Below are positions 25,974-32,860 of a DNA stretch of 42,639 bases, one piece after another. Both the position numbers and the translations under genes were made by a program. Each line of letters opens with the position of its first letter. The first letter of the stretch is position 1. Location: NCBI RefSeq assembly GCF_934747485.1, contig NZ_CAKVGN010000019.1:1-42639 (forward strand), read 5' to 3'. The notes beneath the pieces are model-generated. The model was not told where the DNA came from. It worked only from the letters and a program-made list of their open reading frames with translations, and did no database searches. The stretch comes from an uncultured Brachyspira sp. Lineage in GTDB: Bacteria > Spirochaetota > Brachyspiria > Brachyspirales > Brachyspiraceae.

Positions 25974-26013
25974 AAAAAACGTATGCATATTTATTGTATA
26001 CATACGTTTTTTT
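25974..26013 (-). terminator. Terminator of PTS/SIS operon
   Basis: AAAAAACGTATG (25974-25985) pairs with CATACGTTTTTT (26001-26012), and the stem extends inward with one mismatch. T-runs follow on both strands. It ends the minus-strand operon 18 bp past its last gene, and may also stop plus-strand transcripts from the B3/B4 pseudogene. Confidence 0.85.
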
Positions 26014-26030
26014 ATTAATAAATACTAAAA

Positions 26031-27044
26031 TTAATACTCTAATTTTCTATAGTACCTTCTAATATTTAAATCATGATTTTTCTCTTTAGATAAATGATTT
26101 GCTATTCTATCAGAGCATAATATAGACATAAATGCAGGAGATAAAAGAGAATAAAATTTTTCATTTATTGTATTTGAAATATATTCTTTTAAATCTAATA
26201 CAAATAATTTTTCTGTAATATTTTTCAAAAACCTTTCTGCTCTTTCATCCAAAACCCTAGTTTCATCCATATTTTTAACGAGTCCTACAAAAGTATCCTT
26301 TTCTACTATTTCCAATGTTCCATGGAAGAATTCTTCAGAAGTTATAGACTTAGTTCTTATCCATAACATCTCTTCCAAAATACACATAGCAAACAAATAT
26401 ACTTCGTCAGTTACATTTCCTGTACCTATCCATAATTGATAAGTTTCATTGCTATATTTTTTTGCCAATTCTTCAGCTATAGGGTCAAATTTCTTCTTAG
26501 CATTAATAAACTCTGTTGAAATTTTAGACATATCGCTTACAAACTCATCATAATATTTAAATTCTCCTGTATGATACGCCAATCTCAAATTAAATAATAA
26601 TAACATTATATACATTAATTCAGAACCAACTTTTTGAGGATTCACTACATTACAATAAGATAATTTAGCGATAGGACTATTTGAATCGCCTGTAATAGCA
26701 AATATTCTTATATTTCTTGATTTTAAAATACTTGCTGCTGCTAATGTTTCCTTAGTATCGCCTGATTTTGAAATCATAATTACACATGATTTTTCAGTTA
26801 ATCTTTTATTGTCTGAAACTCCGACAAAAGCGGCACTCTCTGCAAAAAAATCAATTTTAGCAGATACCTTTCTCATTATATTGGCAACTCCTTTCATTAT
26901 AGATAATGATCCTCCCACTCCCAAGAAAAATACATTATCATATCCTTCAGAAGCAATTTTATCTGCCATAGACATAATTTCTTTACTTAAAGAAACCCCT
27001 TTGTCAATTGTCTCCTTATAAATAACCTCATCAAAATTTAACAT
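26031..27044 (-). CDS. SIS-domain sugar-phosphate deglycase/isomerase, FrlB/GfrF-like
   Basis: The 337 residues contain two SIS (sugar isomerase) folds. First SIS: VFFLGVGGSLSIM (39-50) and the phosphate-binding ISKSGDTKET (91-100). Second SIS: WIGTGNVTDEVYLFAMCILEEM and SEEFFHGTLEIVEKD (236-250). The end, RRYYRKLEY, resembles the C-terminus of fructoselysine-6-phosphate deglycase (FrlB). It is the last gene of the operon, 27 bp after another SIS gene and behind a mannose-class PTS, so it probably cleaves the phosphorylated sugar-amine brought in by that PTS. The exact substrate cannot be read from sequence; aminosugar isomerase is the alternative. AAGGAG lies 7 bases before the ATG. Confidence 0.75.
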   Translation of the reverse strand: MLNFDEVIYKETIDKGVSLSKEIMSMADKIASEGYDNVFFLGVGGSLSIMKGVANIMRKVSAKIDFFAESAAFVGVSDNKRLTEKSCVIMISKSGDTKETLAAASILKSRNIRIFAITGDSNSPIAKLSYCNVVNPQKVGSELMYIMLLLFNLRLAYHTGEFKYYDEFVSDMSKISTEFINAKKKFDPIAEELAKKYSNETYQLWIGTGNVTDEVYLFAMCILEEMLWIRTKSITSEEFFHGTLEIVEKDTFVGLVKNMDETRVLDERAERFLKNITEKLFVLDLKEYISNTINEKFYSLLSPAFMSILCSDRIANHLSKEKNHDLNIRRYYRKLEY

Positions 27045-27071
27045 ATACTCTCTCCTTAAAAAATTAAAATA

Positions 27072-28139
27072 TTATAAAGTTTTTCTTCCAAGTTTTTCAT
27101 CCATATCAGGAAACATTTTAATATTTAAATCTATCCCCTTATATTCCGTTATTTTATAAGAAATATATTGTATAGGTATTAAATATAAAATAGCTGATAA
27201 ATACTCATCTATTTTAGGCAAAACTAAATGATTATCTCCTTCTAAACATCCAAAATAATAACTTTTCTTAGCATATTTATCTAAATATTGCATAATAGAA
27301 ATTAATCTATCATTTAGAAGTTTATTATTAGGAGCTAAATAAATTATAACAGAGCTGTCATTTTTTAGTTCATAACAAGGTCCATGCAAAAAATCTTCCA
27401 TTTCAAAAAACGATACCGGTATTCTAACTGTTTCTGTAATTTTTGTTTGTGCTTCTGAGGCAACACCTAAACCGCTTCCATAAGAAACCAATATTATTCT
27501 ATTAGCATTTATCAAATCATTTTTGTTTTTTTCAACCCAATCAATAGAAACTTCTATAACTTTATTAATATTTAATATAGCATCCTCTATTTTTTTTAAT
27601 TCTTCATTATATTTATCTAAAGTTATGTATGAATTCATTACTGCTAATTCTAATGCTAATAACATTAAAGTTAATGAAGTTGTTAACATACCTTTAGTAA
27701 CAAATCCTATTTTCTCTTCACCGCAATCTATTTTTATAAAATGTTTAGAAATTTTAGCTAATGGAGAATCTTGTGAATATGTAACAGCAAAGGATCTTTC
27801 ATAATTATTAGCTTTTTTTATTGCTTCTATTGCCGAAGCACTTCTTCCAGTCTGCGATATTCCAAAATAATAAACATTATCCTCATAACATTTATTTGAA
27901 TAAGAAATAAACTCTGAAGGATTTTTATATTCTATTTCTATATTAGATATTTTTTCAATATATAGTTTAGAACATAAAAAAGCATTTAAAGAAGAACCTG
28001 TAGTAAATACAATTATTTTTTTAGGTTTATCAATACTATATGAATCTAAAAAGTCTTTAAGAATATTTTTTCTATTATTAAAGACATTCATACAAATATC
28101 TTGTTCTTCTTTTATATAAGTGAACATATTTAAAACCAT
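27072..28139 (-). CDS. SIS-domain protein, GfrE/GlmS-isomerase-like
   Basis: A double SIS-fold protein of about 355 residues. Numbers here count from a GTG two codons upstream: IVFTTGSSLNAF (45-55), the phosphate loop ISQTGRSASAIEA (96-108), and VSFFEMEDFLHGPCYELK in the second fold. It resembles the isomerase half of GlmS without the glutaminase, as does glucoselysine-6-phosphate deglycase (GfrE). The ATG at 28139 is preferred: AGAGG ends 5 bases upstream. The longer GTG start at 28145 would overlap that site. It lies 13 bp after EIID. Pairing of this type with an FrlB-like gene behind a PTS is the gfr arrangement. Confidence 0.7.
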   Translation of the reverse strand: MVLNMFTYIKEEQDICMNVFNNRKNILKDFLDSYSIDKPKKIIVFTTGSSLNAFLCSKLYIEKISNIEIEYKNPSEFISYSNKCYEDNVYYFGISQTGRSASAIEAIKKANNYERSFAVTYSQDSPLAKISKHFIKIDCGEEKIGFVTKGMLTTSLTLMLLALELAVMNSYITLDKYNEELKKIEDAILNINKVIEVSIDWVEKNKNDLINANRIILVSYGSGLGVASEAQTKITETVRIPVSFFEMEDFLHGPCYELKNDSSVIIYLAPNNKLLNDRLISIMQYLDKYAKKSYYFGCLEGDNHLVLPKIDEYLSAILYLIPIQYISYKITEYKGIDLNIKMFPDMDEKLGRKTL

Positions 28140-28152
28140 AAACACCTCTAAA

Positions 28153-28974
28153 TCAAGCTAATATTCCAAAGAAGCATCCTATTATACCGACAGCAATAAT
28201 ACCAAAAAGCATCCAGTTCACAGAAATGTTTTTTCCAAGTAAATAGAATATAAGTAAAGTAATACCTAATGATAATGTTTTAGGCATAATACTATCTAAA
28301 ATATTTTGTATAGTCATAGGAGCATCTGCTGTACCTATATTAAATGCTACATTAATATTAACAAAATCAGCTGTCATTCCGCCTATTACCATTAAACCAA
28401 CTATTGAAACACCATAAGTTATAGAAGCCATAATGCCGCTTTGATCTGCTTTCTTTATAAGATTCATACCCATATTATATCCCATAAAAATACCAAGATA
28501 TCTTATAACATAGTTAGGTATATTAAAAACTAATAGGAATAAAACAGGACCAACTATACTTCCTTTAAGACAAAAATCTATAGCAATACTTGTAGCAATG
28601 ATTCTCAATGAAACTAATACTATAGCATCTCCTATTCCAGATAAAGGTCCCATTAGCGCTGTTTTTATAGATCTTATAGCTGTATAATCATCGCTGTTTT
28701 TATTTACTTTTTCCTCTTCTAAAGCAATTGTAACTCCCATTACAAATGTAGACATAGCCTGTGTAATATTAAAAAATTCTAGATGAGTTTGTAATGCTTT
28801 TGTTATTTTTTGTTTACTGTCCCCATAAAACTTTTTTAAAATAGGTATCAATGCAAAACAAAAGCCCATATGCATTTGTCTTTCATAATTCCAAGTCCAT
28901 TCCATAAGCATTGATCTGAAAAAAACATTTATTAAATCTTTCTTTGTTATTTTTTTATTATTATTATTTTCCAT
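28153..28974 (-). CDS. PTS mannose/fructose/sorbose family EIID component
   Basis: Membrane subunit D of a mannose-class phosphotransferase system; with EIIC it forms the sugar channel. The 273 residues match the family: MLMEWTWNYERQMHMGFCFA near the start, the MGPLSGIGDAI motif with SLRIIATSIA after it, and several hydrophobic helices in the C-terminal half (GVSIVGLMVIGGMTA, LSLGITLLIFYLLGK, FGIIAVGIIGCFFGIL). The ATG at 28974 is chosen because AAGGA lies 8 bases upstream; a TTG two codons earlier is too close to it. It follows EIIC by 25 bp. Confidence 0.92.
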   Translation of the reverse strand: MENNNNKKITKKDLINVFFRSMLMEWTWNYERQMHMGFCFALIPILKKFYGDSKQKITKALQTHLEFFNITQAMSTFVMGVTIALEEEKVNKNSDDYTAIRSIKTALMGPLSGIGDAIVLVSLRIIATSIAIDFCLKGSIVGPVLFLLVFNIPNYVIRYLGIFMGYNMGMNLIKKADQSGIMASITYGVSIVGLMVIGGMTADFVNINVAFNIGTADAPMTIQNILDSIMPKTLSLGITLLIFYLLGKNISVNWMLFGIIAVGIIGCFFGILA

Positions 28975-28999
28975 AGCCAAAATCCTTTTATATTATTAA

Positions 29000-29776
29000 T
29001 TAAAAATCATCTTCTTCTGAGGTTGAAGAAGCAGCAGCTTGAGCTTGATTTCTATTAGAAATTATTATTATAGCAATAATAAAACCTAATATAGAAATAG
29101 CTAAAGATGGAAGTTTTAAATAAGCTGCTAAGATAAAACCTAAAATATAAAATACTGCCATTTTTTTGTTTATCATCATTCTAATCAAAATAGCAAAACC
29201 TAAAGCCGGCATAATTCCTGTAGAAATAGTCATACCTTTTTTAACAAATTCTGGTATTGCATTAAGTAAAGCACTTATAGCACTGCTTCCAAAATAATAT
29301 GAAAATCCTATAACCAAACCTATTGGTAAAGCTCTAGTAAAGAAACCGCAAATAAACTGAGTCCAACCAACTTTATCTGCTTCTCCTTCATTTGCAAATC
29401 TATCAGCTATTTTAATAACAAAAGGATAAACAAATACAAACACTGCATTTTGTATAATAACCATTAAAGTTGCTATTGGAAGTCCTAATGTAATAGCATT
29501 TTCTATTCCAGTACCCTGATCTATAGAAAATGCAGCTGCCAATACTGTTCCTGTTATAAATTCAGGAGGCATTGCTGCACCAATAGATACGTTTCCTAAA
29601 AAAGCTAACTCTAATGTTCCTCCGATAATAACTCCTGTAGGTATATCTCCCATTACTATACCTGTAAGAGCTCCTACAACTATAGGTCTCATAAACATAC
29701 TAACGCCTGTGAAACACTTTTCAACAGCCATTATGAAAAAACCTAAAAAACCTAAAGATATTGCTGTAATTAACAT
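29000..29776 (-). CDS. PTS mannose/fructose/sorbose family EIIC component
   Basis: The channel-forming membrane subunit of the mannose-class PTS. The 258 residues are mostly hydrophobic, with family blocks RPIVVGALTGIVMGD, GVIIGGTLELAFLGNVSIG and MPPEFITGTVLAAAFSI in the first 90 residues (the sugar site lies here in this family) and GIMPALGFAILIRMM toward the end. The short tail is rich in Ala, Ser, Glu and Asp. AAGGAG lies 7 bases before the ATG. EIIB is 3 bp upstream, so the two genes are tightly coupled. Confidence 0.93.
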   Translation of the reverse strand: MLITAISLGFLGFFIMAVEKCFTGVSMFMRPIVVGALTGIVMGDIPTGVIIGGTLELAFLGNVSIGAAMPPEFITGTVLAAAFSIDQGTGIENAITLGLPIATLMVIIQNAVFVFVYPFVIKIADRFANEGEADKVGWTQFICGFFTRALPIGLVIGFSYYFGSSAISALLNAIPEFVKKGMTISTGIMPALGFAILIRMMINKKMAVFYILGFILAAYLKLPSLAISILGFIIAIIIISNRNQAQAAASSTSEEDDF

Positions 29777-29779
29777 ATT

Positions 29780-30262
29780 TTATCTCCTTAAATTATCTTT
29801 TAATATAATTTTTTGTTCACTTGGCAATCCTCTTACTTCTAACTCTATTTCTGGAAATTCATTCATAAATTCTATTAATTTATTCTGCTCTTCTTCTGTT
29901 AAAGAAACTGTTTTTGATATTTTTTTAGCACCTTCTGTATGTTTTATGCCGCCTAAATTTATACTCTTTATAACTTTTGTTTCTCTAGCTAATTTTATAG
30001 CATCATAAATGTTTTCAAATATAATAAAAAGCTTATATTGATCTGTAACACCTGATAATATAGCTTTAATAGAATCATCAACTGTTTTAAATATTAATTT
30101 ACAGTTGTTAGGCCTAGCTAATTTTAAAGTAGTTTTTCTTATCTCATCATTAACAAGTTCATCATTAGCTATTAATATGCAATCTGTATCAATAGACTGC
30201 AGCCAAGAAACTGCTACTTGACCATGTAATAATCTATGGTCTACTCGTACATGTTTTATCAT
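29780..30262 (-). CDS. PTS mannose/fructose/sorbose family EIIB component
   Basis: A soluble 160-residue subunit that takes phosphate from EIIA and gives it to the incoming sugar. The phosphorylated His13 is in the family motif VDHRLLHGQVAVSW (8-20). The downstream LIANDELVNDEIRKTTLKLA block, and INLGGIKHTEGAKKISKTVSLTEEE with its EIIB-typical NLGG, are present. The length is normal. AGGAGG lies 7 bases before the ATG. It sits 11 bp after EIIA. Confidence 0.94.
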   Translation of the reverse strand: MIKHVRVDHRLLHGQVAVSWLQSIDTDCILIANDELVNDEIRKTTLKLARPNNCKLIFKTVDDSIKAILSGVTDQYKLFIIFENIYDAIKLARETKVIKSINLGGIKHTEGAKKISKTVSLTEEEQNKLIEFMNEFPEIELEVRGLPSEQKIILKDNLRR

Positions 30263-30273
30263 TATTCTTCCTC

Positions 30274-30693
30274 CTAAAAATCATCATTATCTATATTTAA
30301 ATCTAAATCATTGCAAAAAATGATAGATTCTCTAGCTAAATTAACAGCATCTCTAATTACATCATTAATATCATTTGAAGAATCCGAATTAGATAATACC
30401 TCTATAATTAAACAAATATTCATACCAGCTATTATTTTAACTCTGCTATCTTTTATAAACTTCATAGCCTCATTATTTACACTTCCCCCAAATAAGTCTG
30501 TAAAAATTATCAACTCATCATTATCATTAAATTTAGATAAAATATTTTGTATTTCACTTTCTATACTTAATTCATTATCATTAATATAAGCAGATTTAGC
30601 TGCTACATCATCTATATTACCTAAAAGCATATTTAAAGTTGATTTTATACCGGAACTCATATCTCCATGCGACATAATTAAAAATTTTCTCAT
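30274..30693 (-). CDS. PTS mannose/fructose/sorbose family EIIA component
   Basis: First gene of the six-gene operon; it takes phosphate from HPr. The 139 residues form one EIIA(Man) domain with the phosphorylated His9 in LIMSHGDMSSGIKS, and the conserved IIFTDLFGGSVNNEAMKF block (about 62-79). It is separate from EIIB rather than fused as in E. coli ManX. GAGG lies 8 bases before the ATG. A near-consensus promoter followed by an operator-like motif lies directly upstream, so the operon is probably repressed by the neighbouring GntR protein. Confidence 0.93.
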   Translation of the reverse strand: MRKFLIMSHGDMSSGIKSTLNMLLGNIDDVAAKSAYINDNELSIESEIQNILSKFNDNDELIIFTDLFGGSVNNEAMKFIKDSRVKIIAGMNICLIIEVLSNSDSSNDINDVIRDAVNLARESIIFCNDLDLNIDNDDF

Positions 30694-30717
30694 ACATATA
30701 ACCTCATATAATATTAT

Positions 30718-30737
30718 ATAACATATTATAACGTATT
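30718..30737. promoter_or_regulatory. Operator-like site A (PTS operon)
   Basis: ATAACATATTATAACGTATT on the plus strand, directly downstream of the PTS -10 box, over the expected transcription start. It matches site B (31711-31730) at 16 of 20 positions. Inside it ATAAC recurs with a 10-bp period, and there is also imperfect dyad symmetry. It is probably bound by the GntR/UTRA regulator encoded between the two sites. Confidence 0.6.
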
Positions 30738-30738
30738 A

Positions 30739-30767
30739 AGTATATCAAATAAAAATTTATTTGTCAA
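30739..30767 (-). promoter_or_regulatory. Promoter of PTS/SIS operon
   Basis: Minus strand: TTGACA (30762-30767), a 17-bp spacer, TATACT (30739-30744), 46 bp upstream of the EIIA start. The operator-like motif begins 1 bp past the -10 box. A further half-like ATAACATTAT (30771-30780, minus strand) lies just upstream of the -35. Confidence 0.8.
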
Positions 30768-30879
30768 GAAATAATGTTATTTTTATAAACTAAATTTCAT
30801 ATTTATGAAAATTTATAATATTTAGATAATAAAATCAGATTATATTAAAAAGAAATGATAATATGCAAAAACAAATATT

Positions 30880-31617
30880 TTATTCTAAAACGAATTTAAA
30901 TTTGCTGGCAATAAAATATTCCTCACTAAAATGAATAGGTATAAGATTTTTATCAGATATTAATGTTTTATAAATAAGTAATGGCTCTCCATATCTAATA
31001 GATAATAAATTACCAATATCTTTTGCTATATCAGCTTCAAAACTCCAGCGTAAAATACAAGAAGGCTCAACATTATTTTGTCTTAAAATTTTATATATAG
31101 AATCTAATTCATCTAATTTACAATTCATAATAAATCTATTCTTCTCATAACTTAAATTATTCCTTTCAAATAACATTGGAATGCCGTCTATGTATCTTAT
31201 TCTCTCTATAACAATAACTTTATCTTTATCTGATAATGATAAATTAGAAGATATTTCTTCATTAGGTATTTCAACTTTTAAACTCAAATTCTTTGAACTG
31301 ACAGTATAACCTTTCGATGTGAATAATTCTGTAAAAGAAATAGGGTTATTTTTCTGATTATTAAATACAATTTTTTTTTCAATCTTTGGTCTTATAATAA
31401 AAGTTCCCTTGCCTTGTTTCTTTATTAATAATTTTTCCTGTATTAACTCATTAACCGCTTTTCTAATTGTAATTCTGCTTACATTAAATTGTTCTATAAG
31501 TTCCAATTCTGTGGGTATTTTATCTCCATGTTCTAAATTATTAATATATTGCTCTTGTATAAAATGTTTTATTTGTATATATAAAGGTGTCATTTTATCA
31601 TCAAATTCTTTTTTCAT
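30880..31617 (-). CDS. GntR-family regulator with UTRA effector domain
   Basis: A 245-residue HutC-subfamily repressor. Residues 10-76 are the winged helix (TPLYIQIKHFIQEQYINNLE, GDKIPTELELIEQFNVSRIT, IRKAVNELIQEKLLIKKQGKGTFI). Residues 95-240 are a UTRA ligand-binding domain (VIVIERIRYIDGIPMLFERN, RWSFEAD, EPLLIYKTLISDKNLIPIHFSEEYFIA). Such proteins usually sense a phosphorylated sugar intermediate of the pathway they control. The gene lies between the PTS operon and the divergent SIS gene, each of whose promoters carries the same 20-bp motif. AGGGGG precedes the ATG. A TATAAT (31646-31651, minus strand) is a possible -10. Confidence 0.88.
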   Translation of the reverse strand: MKKEFDDKMTPLYIQIKHFIQEQYINNLEHGDKIPTELELIEQFNVSRITIRKAVNELIQEKLLIKKQGKGTFIIRPKIEKKIVFNNQKNNPISFTELFTSKGYTVSSKNLSLKVEIPNEEISSNLSLSDKDKVIVIERIRYIDGIPMLFERNNLSYEKNRFIMNCKLDELDSIYKILRQNNVEPSCILRWSFEADIAKDIGNLLSIRYGEPLLIYKTLISDKNLIPIHFSEEYFIASKFKFVLE

Positions 31618-31682
31618 AAATAATCCCCCTCTATTATTTTTACTAATTATACAACAAAAATAAATATTTATAAATATCTATG

Positions 31683-31710
31683 TTGACAAAATATTATGAT
31701 GATATATAAT
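31683..31710 (+). promoter_or_regulatory. Promoter of divergent SIS gene
   Basis: TTGACA (31683-31688), a 16-bp spacer, TATAAT (31705-31710): a full-consensus promoter 38 bp upstream of the ATG at 31749. The operator-like site B starts at the next base. Confidence 0.85.
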
Positions 31711-31730
31711 ATAACGTATTATAACATTAT
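31711..31730. promoter_or_regulatory. Operator-like site B (divergent SIS gene)
   Basis: ATAACGTATTATAACATTAT, immediately after the -10 box. It has the same sequence plan and the same place relative to the promoter as site A upstream of the PTS operon. A repressor bound here would block transcription start. Confidence 0.6.
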
Positions 31731-31748
31731 ATAAAAGGACTATTAATT

Positions 31749-32717
31749 ATGGAATTAAAAGAAATTATATCAAAAATTAAAGAAAAACAGCCTAAAATTA
31801 AATCTGTTTTTTTTGTTGGATGCGGTGCTTCTAAGGCAGAATTATATCCTGCTAAATATTTTTTAGAAACAAATGCTAAAAATTTAAGAGCTTCACTGCA
31901 TACTGCTAATGAATTTAATTATGCAACTCCTGTTTCTGTTGATAATTCAGCAATAGTTATAACTTGCTCTTTAGGAGGAAATACTCCTGAAACCGTACAA
32001 GCTACAGCTTTAGCTAAATCTTTAGGAGCACATGTAATAGCTGTTACACATGTTGATGGATCTCCTATAACTGAAAAACCTGATTTTGTTGTATTGCATA
32101 GATTCCAAGAAAGTTATTCTGCAAAACAAGAAAAAATGACAAAAGTATTAACTCTTGCTGTTGAAATATTAAATCAATTTGAAGGATACCAGCATTATGA
32201 TAAAATGATAGATGGACTATCTAAAATATATGATTTAGTAGATAAATCTGTAACAACTGTTTTACCTAGAGCTATAAAATTTGCTGAACAGTATAAAGAT
32301 GCTCCTGTAATATATTTAATGAGCAGCGGAGCAACATTAGAAGTTTCTTATGCATTTTCAATATGTTTAATGATGGAAATGCAATGGATTAATTCAGGAA
32401 ACTTTCATGACGGTGAGTTTTTCCATGGACCATTTGAAATAGTTGATAAAGATGTTCCATTTGTATTATTAATGAATGACGGAAGAACTAGGCCTATGGA
32501 CTCTAGAGCTTTAGATTTTTTAAATAGATTTGGAGCATTAACTACTGTTATAGACGCTAAAGATTTCGGTCTCGGCTCTCATATTAGTAAAGAAGTTGTA
32601 GATTATTTCAATCCTATGTTAATAAATTCAATTCTTAGAGTATATGCAGAACAAATGGCAATTATTAGAAATCACCCTTTAGCAACTAGAAGATATATGT
32701 GGAAAATAGAATACTAA
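31749..32717 (+). CDS. SIS-domain deglycase, FrlB/GfrF-like
   Basis: A double SIS-fold protein of 322 residues: SVFFVGCGASKAELYPAKYF (19-38), phosphate loop ITCSLGGNTPET (71-82), IYLMSSGATLEVSYAFSICL in the second fold, then GEFFHGPFEIVDKDVPFVLL (222-241). The last block and the C-terminal RRYMWKIEY match the pattern of E. coli fructoselysine-6-phosphate deglycase (GEFRHGPLEIVEPGVPF and RRYYGGLVEY), which yields glucose-6-phosphate and lysine. Assignment to this family is good; the amine part of the substrate is unknown. AAAAGGA precedes the ATG. It is monocistronic, with its own promoter, operator and terminator, apparently co-regulated with the PTS operon. Confidence 0.8.
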   Translation: MELKEIISKIKEKQPKIKSVFFVGCGASKAELYPAKYFLETNAKNLRASLHTANEFNYATPVSVDNSAIVITCSLGGNTPETVQATALAKSLGAHVIAVTHVDGSPITEKPDFVVLHRFQESYSAKQEKMTKVLTLAVEILNQFEGYQHYDKMIDGLSKIYDLVDKSVTTVLPRAIKFAEQYKDAPVIYLMSSGATLEVSYAFSICLMMEMQWINSGNFHDGEFFHGPFEIVDKDVPFVLLMNDGRTRPMDSRALDFLNRFGALTTVIDAKDFGLGSHISKEVVDYFNPMLINSILRVYAEQMAIIRNHPLATRRYMWKIEY

Positions 32718-32741
32718 TATAATTAAGCCATAAAAATTAAC

Positions 32742-32780
32742 AAAAAAGAGGTTCAAATTATTTTTGTGCCTCTTTTTTTT
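32742..32780 (+). terminator. Terminator of divergent SIS gene
   Basis: AAAAAAGAGG (32742-32751) pairs with CCTCTTTTTT (32769-32778), followed by more T, 24 bp after the stop. Confidence 0.8.
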
Positions 32781-32860
32781 ATACTTATTTATTATTTGTA
32801 TTATATCAGCCTATACTATATAATCATTAAGCAGAAATAAAAATAGGATATATTTAAATA

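Noticed and set aside
28975..28980. Longer EIID with TTG start
   Set aside because: The TTG is only 3 bases from the AAGGA site; the ATG two codons later has 8-base spacing.
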